Counted from the first letter of the stretch, positions 1 to 7,765 are shown. The stretch: DNA of 64,000 nt from Streptomyces blattellae (GCF_009709555.1 NZ_WJBG01000112.1:186001-250000), one strand, 5' to 3'. Notes: generated from the sequence alone by a model not told the origin. Program-made: numbers and translations.

Positions 1-2
1 GC

Positions 3-206
3 GGCAAACGGTTCGGCAACGCCGTCCTCGTAGCCTCCGACCACCCCCTCCCGATCCCCGAACTCACCCGCCGCGCCGCCTCCGACCCCCACCCCGGCCG
101 CGTAGAACACGGCAAGCCCCTGACCGACCTCACCGGCGGAGCCACCCCGGTCACGGACGCGGTGGCGGTCGCCTCACCGGTACCCCCGCCTTCCGTATTC
201 CGCTGA
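3..206 (+). CDS. C-terminal end of spermidine-synthase-like protein (partial)
   Basis: The open frame enters the window from the left and ends at TGA 204-206, giving 67 residues. The tail begins GKRFGNAVLVAS, followed by an ELTRRAASDPHP stretch and a PVTDA motif. This resembles the C-terminus of the spermidine synthase-like (fused MFS/SpdSyn) methyltransferase-fold proteins of Streptomyces. Those proteins bind a decarboxylated-SAM-like cofactor, but the active-site region lies outside the window, so only the family resemblance can be offered. The following 118 bases hold no gene that I can support. Confidence 0.5.
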   Translation, partial: GKRFGNAVLVASDHPLPIPELTRRAASDPHPGRVEHGKPLTDLTGGATPVTDAVAVASPVPPPSVFR

Positions 207-324
207 ACGCCGGTGCGGTACAGCGCCCCGCAAGGGGCGCGGGGCTGTATCGATATGCGGCTCCGCCGCGCGGGCGCGAGCAACCACCGAGCACCCGCAG
301 GCGAAACCACTCCAACCGGCGGAG

Positions 325-840
325 CTAATACGTTCCGATCTCCACCCGAGGCGCACTGTCGTGCCACGTACAGAACACCGAGACCCGATCCGCACCCTGC
401 GCGAACTCCACCCGGATCCACGTCTCCGTCTTCCACACCTGCATCGACCACCCGGCGGCGGGCGAAGCCGACACCAGCGTGGCGGAGGTCTCGCCCAGGT
501 CGAAGACCGCACGCCCGCCCTCGGTGGCGTAGCTCTTGATCCGGCCGGAGGCGGTGGGGGACGGGCTGGGGGCTTTCGGCGGCGTCTTCGTGGGCGCCGC
601 GCTCGGCTCGCGGGGCGCCGGCGGCTTGCTCGACGGGCCGCGCGTCGGCTCGGCCCGTGCCGTCGGGGAGGCGAGCGGCCTCGACTCCTGTGTGGTCGCG
701 TCGCCGGACGTGATGGGCAGGGCGCGCGGCGGGTCGTACGCCGTGCCGGTCATCACCGTATGGACACCCCACCACGACAACGTGACCGCCGCGCCCGTGG
801 CGAGCGTCCACGCCAGTACGTGTAGGAGACCTCTGCGCAT
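325..840 (-). CDS. Proline-rich membrane-anchored hypothetical protein
   Basis: The start was set at ATG 838-840 because a hydrophobic segment (LLHVLAWTLATGAAVTLSWW) begins immediately after it; the upstream part of the open frame is low-quality. The 171-residue product has an N-terminal signal or membrane anchor (about 4-30), a long Pro/Ser/Thr/Lys linker (about 60-100) that should cross the wall, and a compact C-terminal domain with three tryptophans and one cysteine (CTWHDSAP). It is divergent from the two-component genes at 951, so the two units share a 110-base promoter region. No catalytic motif is visible. It may be a cell-envelope protein controlled by, or sensed with, the neighbouring kinase, which is inference only. 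Confidence 0.65.
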   Translation of the reverse strand: MRRGLLHVLAWTLATGAAVTLSWWGVHTVMTGTAYDPPRALPITSGDATTQESRPLASPTARAEPTRGPSSKPPAPREPSAAPTKTPPKAPSPSPTASGRIKSYATEGGRAVFDLGETSATLVSASPAAGWSMQVWKTETWIRVEFAQGADRVSVFCTWHDSAPRVEIGTY

Positions 841-950
841 CGCGGGCCATACTGCCTCACGCGTCCCACCGGTGTCGCCCGGCCGCACCCCGCCTGGAGT
901 TATCCACAGGCGCCGGACCGGTGTCCATCGCATGGCGTACGGTGCGGCGC

Positions 951-1655
951 ATGGCAAGTGTGCTCGTGGTCGAGGACGACCAGTTCGTACGCTCGGCCCT
1001 CATCCGGCATCTGACCGATGCCGCGCACACCGTGCGCAGCGTCGGCACCGCGCTTGAGGCGCTGCGCGAGGTCGCCCATTTCCGTTTCGACGTGGTCATC
1101 CTCGACCTCGGCCTGCCCGATCTGGACGGGGCCGAGGCGCTGAAGATGCTGCGCGGCATCACCGACATCCCGGTGATCATCGCCACCGCGCGGGACGACG
1201 AGACGGAGATCGTGCGGCTGCTGAACGCGGGCGCGGACGACTACCTGACCAAGCCGTTCTCGGTCGACCACCTCTCCGCCCGGATGGCCGCGGTGCTACG
1301 GCGCTCCCGTGCGGCGGGGGGTGAGGCGCCGCCGTCCACCGTGCTCCGCGTCGGCGGGCTGACCGTGGACCCGCTGCGCCGCCAGGCCGAACTGGACGGC
1401 GTACGCCTCGACCTGACTCGGCGCGAGTTCGACCTGCTCGCCTTTCTGGCCGGGCGGCCCGGTGTCGTCGTACCGCGCAGGGAACTGCTCGCCGAGGTGT
1501 GGCAGCAGTCGTACGGCGACGACCAGACCATCGACGTCCATCTGTCGTGGCTGCGCCGGAAGCTGGGGGAGACGGCGGCGCGGCCGCGTTATCTGCACAC
1601 CCTGCGCGGGGTCGGCGTGAAGCTGGAGCCACCGGGGGCGGAGCCGCCGCCATGA
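951..1655 (+). CDS. OmpR/PhoB-family response regulator
   Basis: The 234-residue protein has an N-terminal receiver domain with the acidic pair ED at 8-9, the phospho-acceptor D52 in VVILDLGLP, the switch threonine in IATARDD and the invariant lysine in YLTKPF. The C-terminal half is a winged-helix DNA-binding domain (LTRREFDLLAFL and the YLHTLRGVGVKL wing). ATG 951 was chosen because the receiver begins directly after it; an ATG 30 bases upstream would add unneeded residues. The stop overlaps the start of the kinase gene (ATGA), so the two are translationally coupled and should form a cognate pair. The signal is unknown. Confidence 0.93.
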   Translation: MASVLVVEDDQFVRSALIRHLTDAAHTVRSVGTALEALREVAHFRFDVVILDLGLPDLDGAEALKMLRGITDIPVIIATARDDETEIVRLLNAGADDYLTKPFSVDHLSARMAAVLRRSRAAGGEAPPSTVLRVGGLTVDPLRRQAELDGVRLDLTRREFDLLAFLAGRPGVVVPRRELLAEVWQQSYGDDQTIDVHLSWLRRKLGETAARPRYLHTLRGVGVKLEPPGAEPPP

Positions 1656-3037
1656 GGTGGGCACTGGTCAAGGTCTCGCTGGCGGTCACCGCCATGGTCG
1701 TCGTCGCCTTCGCGGTGCCGCTCGGCCTCGTCATCAAGGAGATGGCCCGCGACCGCGCGTTCTCCAATGCAGAGCGGGAGGCCGCGGCCGTCGCCCCGGC
1801 GCTGTCCATCACCACAGAGCGCGACCAGCTCGAACGGGTCGTCGCCGCCGCGGGCTCGGACGCCGGGATGGCCGTGCACATACCGGCCTCCGACGGTGCC
1901 GCCGCCGTCGGCCTGGGCAAGCAGCGTGCCGCCGACGAGGACATCGCGACCGTTCGGAGGCTGGGCCGCGCCTCCACCACCGAGGTGCCCGGCGGCTCCA
2001 CGCTGCTCCAGCCGGTCGCGCTGAGCTCCGGTGAGATCGCCGTGGTGGAGGTGTACGTCCCCGAGTCCGAGATGACGAACGGCGTCGACACCGCCTGGGC
2101 CGTGCTCGCCGCGGTGGGCGTCGCGCTCGTCGTCGGCTCGGTCGCGGTCGCCGACCGGCTGGGCGTACGGATGGTGCAGCCCGCTCAGCGGCTGGTCGAG
2201 GGCGCGCATGAACTGGGGGAGGGGAAACTGGGCGCCCGCGTGCCGGAGGAGGGGCCGAACGAACTGCGGCTGGCGGCGGTCGCGTTCAACTCCATGGCCG
2301 ATCAGGTCGTACAACTGCTCGCGAACGAGCGGGAGTTGGCGGCCGACCTGTCCCACCGGCTGCGCACGCCGCTCACCGTGCTCCGGCTCAACGCCGCCTC
2401 GCTCGGCGACGGGCCCGCCGCCGAGCAGACCCGGGCCGCCGTCGCGCAGCTGGAGCACGAGGTCGACACGATCATCCGGACGGCGCGGGAGGCCAAGCCG
2501 CAGACCGCGGCGCCGGGTGCCGGTGCCGGGTGCGACGCGGCCGAGGTGGTGCGGGAGCGGATGGGGTTCTGGTCGGCGCTCGCCGAGGACGAGGGGCGCA
2601 AGGTGCGGGTGGCCGGGGTGGAGCGGCCGGTGCGGATACCCGTGGCCCGGGCGGATCTGGCGGCGGCGCTGGACGCCCTGCTCGGCAATGTCTTCCGGCA
2701 CACCCCCGAGGGCACGGCCTTCGCGGTCGACGTGCACAACGGCGAGGACGCGGTGATCGTGCTCGTCTCCGACGCGGGCCCCGGCATACCCGACCCCGAG
2801 GCGGCGATGGCCCGCGGGCGCGGCTCGGGAAGCGCGGGTTCGACCGGCCTCGGGCTGGACATCGTGCGGCGCCTCGCGGAGTCGACGGGCGGCGACGTAC
2901 GCATCGGCTCCTCCGTGCTCGGCGGCACCGAGGTGCGGATCTGGATCCAGCTGGACGGGCGGGCGCCGGAGCGGAGAGGGCATCGGGGGACGGTGCGGAC
3001 GGTACGGCGGCGGAGGCGGCCGGCGGCCGTGAAGTGA
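1652..3037 (+). CDS. Membrane sensor histidine kinase
   Basis: The 461-residue protein has a first membrane helix at about residues 8-28, an extracytoplasmic sensor of about 120 residues, a second helix at about 148-168, a HAMP-like linker, then the dimerisation/phosphoacceptor helix with H235 in the motif DLSHRLRTPL. A GHKL ATPase domain follows, with an N-box (LLGNVFRHTPEG), a G1-like box (VSDAGPGIPDP) and a G2 box (STGLGLDIVRR). The start overlaps the regulator stop by the ATGA arrangement. It should autophosphorylate on H235 and transfer to D52 of the preceding regulator. The C-terminus is short and Arg-rich. Confidence 0.93.
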   Translation: MRWALVKVSLAVTAMVVVAFAVPLGLVIKEMARDRAFSNAEREAAAVAPALSITTERDQLERVVAAAGSDAGMAVHIPASDGAAAVGLGKQRAADEDIATVRRLGRASTTEVPGGSTLLQPVALSSGEIAVVEVYVPESEMTNGVDTAWAVLAAVGVALVVGSVAVADRLGVRMVQPAQRLVEGAHELGEGKLGARVPEEGPNELRLAAVAFNSMADQVVQLLANERELAADLSHRLRTPLTVLRLNAASLGDGPAAEQTRAAVAQLEHEVDTIIRTAREAKPQTAAPGAGAGCDAAEVVRERMGFWSALAEDEGRKVRVAGVERPVRIPVARADLAAALDALLGNVFRHTPEGTAFAVDVHNGEDAVIVLVSDAGPGIPDPEAAMARGRGSGSAGSTGLGLDIVRRLAESTGGDVRIGSSVLGGTEVRIWIQLDGRAPERRGHRGTVRTVRRRRRPAAVK

Positions 3038-3062
3038 ACGCGGGCCTGCCTGCCTCGGAGAC

Positions 3063-3251
3063 GACCACCCCGGCATACCCCCGCAGGGCTTCCGCGCTGA
3101 CGACTTCCTCCGGGCCCTGGTCCTGATCTCCACCGGCGAGAACATGCCGATCACCTCGGCGCTGAACAAGCTCTCCGGCGCATACGTCATCGACCCCGAC
3201 GTGGTCGCCGCCGGCGCCATGCTCACCGCGATCCCGACGCTGATCGTGTAG
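3063..3251 (+). pseudogene. C-terminal remnant of a MalG-type sugar ABC permease
   Basis: This frame has no start codon. Its translation contains FRADDFLRALVLISTGENMP, then ALNKLSGAYVID, then VVAAGAMLTAIPTLIV and a stop. This matches the last segment of carbohydrate ABC transporter permeases of the MalG family: the FxRALxLTS region after the EAA loop, and the final membrane helix. Upstream lies the kinase gene, so the rest of the permease has been lost. It is a fragment left at the edge of an accessory island, not a functional gene. Identification is by motif only. Confidence 0.6.
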
Positions 3252-3305
3252 TTCGTGCCGCCGTGTGACTTGTAGCATTTGAGCGGTGCCGCACGAGGGG
3301 GAACC

Positions 3306-3614
3306 GTGATCGAACTGGCCGACATGATCCGAGAGTTGCGGCAGCAGTTGACCGCCGCTGTGGCCGACGGGGACGGGGAGACCGTCCGCTTCGAGCTGGG
3401 ACCCGTGGAGGTCGAGGCGTCGGTTGCTGTCACACGAGAGGCCGGCGGGGACGCCAAGGTGCGGCTGTGGGTCGTCGACGCGGGCGCCGACGGCCGCTAC
3501 GCGCACGCCGAGACGCAGCGGATCACGCTCACTCTCACGCCCATGGCGGTGGCGGACGGACGCGCGCCCCGCACGGTGATGATCACAGGCGGATCGGTTG
3601 ACGGCGAGCGCTGA
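3306..3614 (+). CDS. Trypco2-like (trypsin-co-occurring) small protein
   Basis: The GTG start at 3306 sits six bases after a purine-rich GAGGGGGAA site; an earlier in-frame GTG lacks such a site. The 102-residue product begins MIELADMIRELRQQL and ends with RTVMITGG. That layout (an IELA-type start, amphipathic helix, then alternating beta strands) fits the trypsin-co-occurring domain family found next to trypsin-like protease genes in actinobacterial conflict systems. The next gene, overlapping by 17 bases, is indeed the start of such a protease. The molecular role is unknown; these domains are thought to couple effectors and proteases. Confidence 0.65.
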   Translation: MIELADMIRELRQQLTAAVADGDGETVRFELGPVEVEASVAVTREAGGDAKVRLWVVDAGADGRYAHAETQRITLTLTPMAVADGRAPRTVMITGGSVDGER

Positions 3615-3888
3615 CCGGGGGCTACGGCCGGAGCGGGCCGCGGAGGTCATCGTCGGACCAGCCGATACGGGTCGCCGCGGCTCGGGATATCTCGTGGTGC
3701 CCGGGCGGGTGCTCACGGCCGCGCATGTCGTCAAGGGCGGCCAGGGCATCCGGGTGCGCTTCAACGCGGACCGTCCGGGGACGCGGTTCGTCGAGGCGGT
3801 GGTGGCATGGAAGCACCCAGGCGGGGCACGTCGTGGTCGTAAGGGAGCCACGAGGGTGAACCAGGGAGCCGGAGCTCCGTTCAGCTGA
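3598..3888 (+). pseudogene. Truncated trypsin-like serine protease (effector-associated)
   Basis: The frame opens with TTG at 3598 inside the end of the trypco2 gene. Residues about 20-70 show the start of a chymotrypsin-fold domain: GSGYLVVPGRVLTAAHVV, with the catalytic-triad histidine in TAAHVV. After about residue 72 the similarity stops and an Arg/Gly-rich tail runs to a stop at 3888. The Asp and Ser parts of the triad are absent, so the product cannot be an active protease. The break probably marks the deletion or insertion joint that brought the DUF397 gene at 3881 next to it. Confidence 0.62.
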
Positions 3889-4069
3889 GGTCTCGGTCCT
3901 TCACGGCATGCAGCAGGGCGGCGAGGGCGTGGGGTGTGGTGGTGGCGATCTCGTGGGGGTGGTCGCTCTCGCGGAGGTGGATGCGGGACGGGGAGGGCGC
4001 CGCCAGTTCTACGCACTCGCCCTCGCCGCCGGTGCTGAACGACGACTTCTGCCAGACGAGTTGGGGCAC
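3881..4069 (-). CDS. DUF397 domain protein
   Basis: The 62-residue protein starts at GTG 4067-4069, a few bases after the end of the XRE gene. It shows the DUF397 signature: LVWQKSSFSTGGEGECVELA, then IHLRESDHP and a final helix (ALAALLHAVKD). Such proteins are encoded next to XRE/DUF5753 regulators in Streptomyces (whiJ/abaA-type modules), where the small partner is thought to antagonise the DNA-binding protein. The pair should be co-transcribed. The 3' end runs into the truncated protease gene by 8 bases. Confidence 0.85.
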   Translation of the reverse strand: MPQLVWQKSSFSTGGEGECVELAAPSPSRIHLRESDHPHEIATTTPHALAALLHAVKDRDLS

Positions 4070-4080
4070 GGCGGGTCCTC

Positions 4081-4962
4081 TCACAAGGTGTACATGACGT
4101 GCTGGATCAGGCTGAGCGAGTCGCGTGACTCGTGCGACTCGGGGGCCGATTCCGGGTCGACCGGTGCCAGCGCCAGTTCCGAGAGTCGCTCGAACATTTT
4201 GGCGTACTCGTCGAGTTCGACTCCATCCCAAAGGAAGAGCGAGTTTGTGGGGTGCTCCAGGTAGACCGTGTCCAGTTCGGGGACTCCGCATCCGAAGATG
4301 ACGAACGAGCGACTGTGCGCGGCGTAGACGCCTGCCTCGAACGGGAACACCTGTACGGTCACGTTGGGTGACCGGCAGGCTTCCATCAGCCGGAGCAGTT
4401 GCCTGCGCATGACCGTCGGACCGCCCACCCGAGTGTGAAGTGCCGCTTCGTGGATGATCGCGTGGTACCTCCCGGCTGAGTCGCCAGTCAGGGCGCGCTG
4501 CCGAGCCAGCCTGAACTCGGAATATCGATCGGCGCGTTGGGGCTCGGGTTCCGTGGCGGCGAGAACCGCCCGGGCGTACTCCTCGGTCTGGAGCATGCCA
4601 GGGACGACCAGTGGATTGTGCGTGTGTATCACCGTCGAGCGCGATTCGAGTTCGGCCAGATCGCGGGCTGCCGGACCGATCGTGTCGGCGAACTCGTCCC
4701 ACCAACCCCTCCCGCGCTCCTGAGCCATGGCCATCAACGCGTCGAAGTACGGTCCGGGTGGACACTCGTACTCCCGGAGCACCTTGTACAGGCGGTTGCG
4801 GGACACGTCGATGCGCCCGGTCTCGATGTTGCTGACGCGGGCGCGGTCCGCGTCCAGGAACGCGGCCGCCTGCTCGCCGGAGAGCCCGGCGCGGACGCGC
4901 AGTTTGCGCAGTTCCGCTCCGAGCCTGCGCTGGCGTTCGCTGGGATTGGTCCTGGGTGCCAT
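4081..4962 (-). CDS. XRE-family regulator with DUF5753 domain
   Basis: ATG 4960-4962 was chosen because GGAGG lies about six bases upstream; the longer frame has no good site. The product is 293 residues. Residues about 15-65 are a helix-turn-helix (LRKLRVRAGLSGEQAAAFLD, RVSNIETGR). The rest is the DUF5753 region with the characteristic GRGWWDEF, VPGMLQTEEYARA and FVIFG motifs. It is the DNA-binding member of a whiJ-like trio with the DUF397 gene (11 bases downstream) and the divergent ATP-binding gene at 5198. These modules modulate development or antibiotic genes in Streptomyces. Confidence 0.9.
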   Translation of the reverse strand: MAPRTNPSERQRRLGAELRKLRVRAGLSGEQAAAFLDADRARVSNIETGRIDVSRNRLYKVLREYECPPGPYFDALMAMAQERGRGWWDEFADTIGPAARDLAELESRSTVIHTHNPLVVPGMLQTEEYARAVLAATEPEPQRADRYSEFRLARQRALTGDSAGRYHAIIHEAALHTRVGGPTVMRRQLLRLMEACRSPNVTVQVFPFEAGVYAAHSRSFVIFGCGVPELDTVYLEHPTNSLFLWDGVELDEYAKMFERLSELALAPVDPESAPESHESRDSLSLIQHVMYTL

Positions 4963-5197
4963 GGTCGACCTCCTGATCAAGCAGTCTGTCGCCCTCCCTG
5001 AACGCGGGTCGCCAGGCTGTTGGTCCATCACTCACTTGGGTGACTCCTGAGGGAGACGCTTGCTGCAAAGGAAAACATTTCCCTATCGTCGATGGCAAGC
5101 CAACCACCCCGCCCCACGAGGAAGTGCCCCTGCCCTCACGCCAGTTGAGGCCCGGACCTGGTCACCGCGTGGGCTGACCACCCCCGAAAGGGGCCCC

Positions 5198-6157
5198 ATG
5201 GAAGACCTCCCACTCCCCATCACCGACGTCTCCCTCGTCTTCCCGCCCCACCCCGCCTACGTCCGCACCGCCCGCGAAACGGTCCGCACCCTCCTCGTCG
5301 CATCCCACCGCCCCGAACTCACCGACACCGCAGTCCTGCTGACCTCCGAGGCAGTCACCAACGCCATCAACGCCTGTGCGGAAAAGGGCTGCACGACACC
5401 CGTCACCCTCTACGCCGGCTGGGCCGACCCCACCCGCCTCCGCGTCCTGATCCACGACGAAGCCCCCGGCCGGCCCAGCTGCCGTATTTCCACCCCCGAC
5501 GACGAAGACGGCCGCGGCATACACCTCATCTCGTACGGGGCCGACGCCTGGGGCGTGTGCACCCACGGTCCCGGCCGGGGCAAGGCCACCTGGTTCGAGG
5601 TGGGCGGGCTCCGGCGGAGGTGGCAGTGGAGGATCCAGTGGCGGCGGAGGAAATGGGCCCGGTGGCGGCGGCCTCGTCGTCTACGGCCCGCCCAGCTGTG
5701 GAGTTCCGCCGCTCGCGGCCTGTGGCCCCGTCTACGGCCCACCAGCACCAGCGCAGCCTCCGCTCCTCCTGGGGCCCGACCCGGCTCCCATCCTGTCCTT
5801 CTCAGCCAACTGCGGCATAGAGTCGGAGTGGAACTACGTCTGCAACGCGGGCAACGGGCTCATGACCTCCGGCACCTACATTCAGGAGGGATTCAACCGC
5901 GCCGGCAAGGTCACCACGCAGGCCGGCAGGGACCTCCGGAGCAACCCCGACCCGAAGGCGCGCAGCAAGGCAGGAAAGACCCTGCGCTCCTTGCAGACCC
6001 ATCCCGGTGTGCAGCGAGTTGCGGGCGGCGGACGGGGAGCAGTGGCGCAGGGCCTGGGAAGAGGGCTGCTCGTCGGCGGTATCGCCTTCACGGCCTGGTC
6101 CAACTACAACAGCACTGGCGGGGACATCCCCCTGACGGTTGCCGAGACGGCCTTTGA
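5198..6157 (+). CDS. ATP-binding (RsbW-like GHKL) protein with foreign C-terminus
   Basis: ATG 5198 follows a GAAAGGGGCC site and begins a GHKL anti-sigma-type domain: VRTARETVRTLL, the N-box in SEAVTNAI, a G1-like loop, and DGRGIHLISYGADAWGVCTHGPGRGKATWFEV at about residues 108-137 (runs given here only in outline). From about 5600 the frame reads Arg/Trp-rich nonsense to a stop at 6157, giving 319 residues. The same DNA in another frame encodes a toxin-like tail, so the natural C-terminus has been replaced by recombination. A remnant copy at 7531-7740 shows the expected end (WFELVDILN). The ATPase fold may still be made; whether it works is uncertain. Confidence 0.6.
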   Translation: MEDLPLPITDVSLVFPPHPAYVRTARETVRTLLVASHRPELTDTAVLLTSEAVTNAINACAEKGCTTPVTLYAGWADPTRLRVLIHDEAPGRPSCRISTPDDEDGRGIHLISYGADAWGVCTHGPGRGKATWFEVGGLRRRWQWRIQWRRRKWARWRRPRRLRPAQLWSSAARGLWPRLRPTSTSAASAPPGARPGSHPVLLSQLRHRVGVELRLQRGQRAHDLRHLHSGGIQPRRQGHHAGRQGPPEQPRPEGAQQGRKDPALLADPSRCAASCGRRTGSSGAGPGKRAARRRYRLHGLVQLQQHWRGHPPDGCRDGL

Positions 6158-6359
6158 CACAGGCGTCGTCATGGGCGCCACCCATGTGGGCGCCACCCTA
6201 GGCGCGGCGATTGGAACGGCGATCACGCCCGGAGTGGGCACGGTTGTCGGCAGCGCTATCGGAGGCGCGGCGGGGGCCGTGACGGGCATCCTTATGACTG
6301 GCCCTGTCAACAACTTCATGTCGAACACTTGGGAGGGGGTCAAGGGGTGGTTCGACTGA
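5601..6359 (+). pseudogene. Orphan RHS-type toxin tail with glycine-zipper domain
   Basis: In the frame ending at TGA 6357-6359 there is an uninterrupted reading back to about 5601 with no normal start. It opens with a Gly/Ser-rich linker (5607-5672), then a Cys/Pro segment with YGPPSCGVPP and YGPPAPAQPP, then ANCGIESEWNYVCNAGN, and a C-terminal domain rich in Gly/Ala zipper repeats (GATLGAAIGTAITPG, VVGSAIGGAAGAVTG). It ends MSNTWEGVKGWFD. A linker followed by a cassette domain is the architecture of polymorphic toxin C-termini. The first ATG (5862) could still give a 165-residue free tail. The glycine zipper suggests membrane insertion; toxin activity is inference. Confidence 0.55.
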
Positions 6360-6480
6360 ACGATAGCTGGCGGTAGTGAACAGGGCGGGCTCTGGCGAGT
6401 ACGCGCTTCCGGAGCCCGCCCAGTGGAGTGCCTCTAGAGCGGAGGCTGCTTGGACGGACAGAGTGGGAGGGACCACGCGG

Positions 6481-6900
6481 ATGACATATTTGGGGATCGG
6501 GTTTGGCCTTGCTTTGATCTTTATGTCCTGGAAAGTAACGCAGCTTTGGAGGAACGCCAACCTCGTCGCCTACTTCATGGACACTTTCGCTTTCCTTCCA
6601 TTCGGTCATGACGTGAGAAGAGGCGAAGTACGCTCTCTCGGGGTCAGAGTCATTTTTCTATGGGGTATCTTGGCGATGTTCTTCCTGGGGCTCTATGACG
6701 TAACGATGGATGGTGTCTTGTTGGCTCTGTCTGGCGTTCTCGTGATCGTGGTCATGCTCTGTCTGATGCTTGAGGTCTGTGTCGTCCTGTTCAACCGTCC
6801 GAAGTTCATAGTGCCGCCGCACATGAGATCTGATCTCGGAGTGATAGCGGCACGTCGCGCACGTCGGAGGAAGGTGAGGCGCAGGTCGGTGCGGGAGTGA
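6481..6900 (+). CDS. Small membrane protein, candidate immunity protein (copy 1)
   Basis: ATG 6481 is preceded by GGGAGGG. The 139-residue product has hydrophobic helices at about residues 3-17, 55-74 and 78-106. It carries two conserved blocks also present in the paralogue at 7110: FLPFGxxVRRGEVRSL between helices 1 and 2, and FNRPKFxVPPHMRSDxGVIA after helix 3. The end is a basic cytoplasmic tail. It starts about 120 bases after the toxin-tail stop, the position expected for a cognate immunity gene. A membrane immunity protein would fit a membrane-inserting zipper toxin. No family was recognised. Confidence 0.6.
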   Translation: MTYLGIGFGLALIFMSWKVTQLWRNANLVAYFMDTFAFLPFGHDVRRGEVRSLGVRVIFLWGILAMFFLGLYDVTMDGVLLALSGVLVIVVMLCLMLEVCVVLFNRPKFIVPPHMRSDLGVIAARRARRRKVRRRSVRE

Positions 6901-6931
6901 CACAGGGCCTGATCAACAGCGGATCCGATGA

Positions 6932-7027
6932 GGAGCGGCCGGAGCTGTCGTGGGCATCCTGTCCACCGGTCCTGTGAACAACGGCCTATCCAGAGGCTGG
7001 AAGAAGCTGAAAGGACTGTTCGGTTGA
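6932..7027 (+). pseudogene. Second, eroded glycine-zipper toxin tail
   Basis: The frame ending at TGA 7025-7027 reads GAAGAVVGILSTGPVNNGLS and then RGWKKLKGLFG. This aligns with the last 31 residues of the tail at 5601-6359 (GAAGAVTGILMTGPVNNFMS, then NTWEGVKGWFD). Immediately upstream the frame is broken by a one-base shift and a TGA at 6929, so only the extreme C-terminus survives. It sits directly before the second membrane protein, so the tail/immunity pair was once present twice. Confidence 0.68.
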
Positions 7028-7109
7028 CGATCAGAGCCACGGCACCTCTCCAAGAGCTCGCCGGGATACGCACGGCCCGCCACAGCGGGTGTGAGAACAG
7101 GGGCGCTCA

Positions 7110-7577
7110 GTGGCGATCTTCCTGACCTGTTTCTGGGCTGTCGGGACCCCGTTTCTGACCTGGAAAACGATTCAGCTCTGGCGTGACCCGGAACAGGTGG
7201 CCTTCTTCGAGCGAGGCTTCACCTTCTTGCCCTTCGGACCAGAGGTGCGGCGAGGTGAGGTGCGTTCGCTGGCGGTCACCGCTGTGGGCGTTTGGGCCAT
7301 CACCGTCCTGGTGCTGGTCGGGGTCTGGGACGCGGAGGGGGAGATGCGAATGGCCTCGCTCATCGCCTTTGTGTGCGCCTTTTTGCTTCTCATGACGTGC
7401 GTCGTGGTCGAGGTCGCCGTCATCCTCTTCAACCGTCCCAAGTTCGTGGTCCCACCCCACATGAGATCCGATCCCGGGGTAATCGCAGAGCGCCGGTCAC
7501 GCCGGAGGGCGACGCGCAAGAAGCCGGAAAGTCGCCTGCTGGACCGACCTCACCCGCCTCCGCGTCCTCGTCCATGA
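7110..7577 (+). CDS. Small membrane protein, candidate immunity protein (copy 2)
   Basis: The start is GTG 7110. The 155-residue product is a paralogue of the 6481 gene: LTWKTIQLWRDPEQVAFFER, FLPFGPEVRRGEVRSL and FNRPKFVVPPHMRSDPGVIA match block for block, and the three hydrophobic helices are conserved. The last 20 or so residues (RLLDRPHPPPRPRP) are not shared. They arise because the 3' end of the gene runs, in another frame, into an ATP-binding gene remnant at about 7531, so the original stop was lost in a fusion. It may still be a working membrane protein with a changed tail. Confidence 0.55.
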   Translation: MAIFLTCFWAVGTPFLTWKTIQLWRDPEQVAFFERGFTFLPFGPEVRRGEVRSLAVTAVGVWAITVLVLVGVWDAEGEMRMASLIAFVCAFLLLMTCVVVEVAVILFNRPKFVVPPHMRSDPGVIAERRSRRRATRKKPESRLLDRPHPPPRPRP

Positions 7578-7740
7578 CGAAGCCCGCGGCCTGCCTGCTC
7601 GCCGTGCTGCCGCCCCCGACGGCGAGGACGGCCGAGGCGTACACCTCATCTCGCACGGTGCCGACGCCTGGGGCGTGTGCACGCACGGTCCGGGTCAGGG
7701 CAAGGCGGCCTGGTTCGAGCTGGTGGATATACTGAATTAG
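7531..7740 (+). pseudogene. C-terminal remnant of a second RsbW-like ATP-binding gene
   Basis: Frame translation contains WTDLTRLRVLVHDEARG, then PDGEDGRGVHLISHGADAWG, GPGQGKAAWFEL and a stop at 7738-7740. This is a close copy of residues about 75-137 of the ATP-binding protein at 5198, but lacks the start and the N-box. It also preserves the natural end of the protein, which copy 1 has lost. The remnant overlaps the 3' end of the second membrane gene in a different frame. The promoter-proximal repeats of the vapBC operon lie in its last codons. Confidence 0.75.
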
Positions 7741-7751
7741 CTCGTGGATAT
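7723..7751. promoter_or_regulatory. Direct repeat upstream of vapBC (candidate operator)
   Basis: GTGGATAT occurs at 7723-7730 and again at 7744-7751, 21 bases (two helical turns) apart and just upstream of the AGGAGGT site of vapB. Toxin-antitoxin operons of this type are usually autoregulated by the VapBC complex binding such repeats. The role is inferred from position. Confidence 0.4.
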
Positions 7752-7765
7752 CCAGGAGGTTCCTC

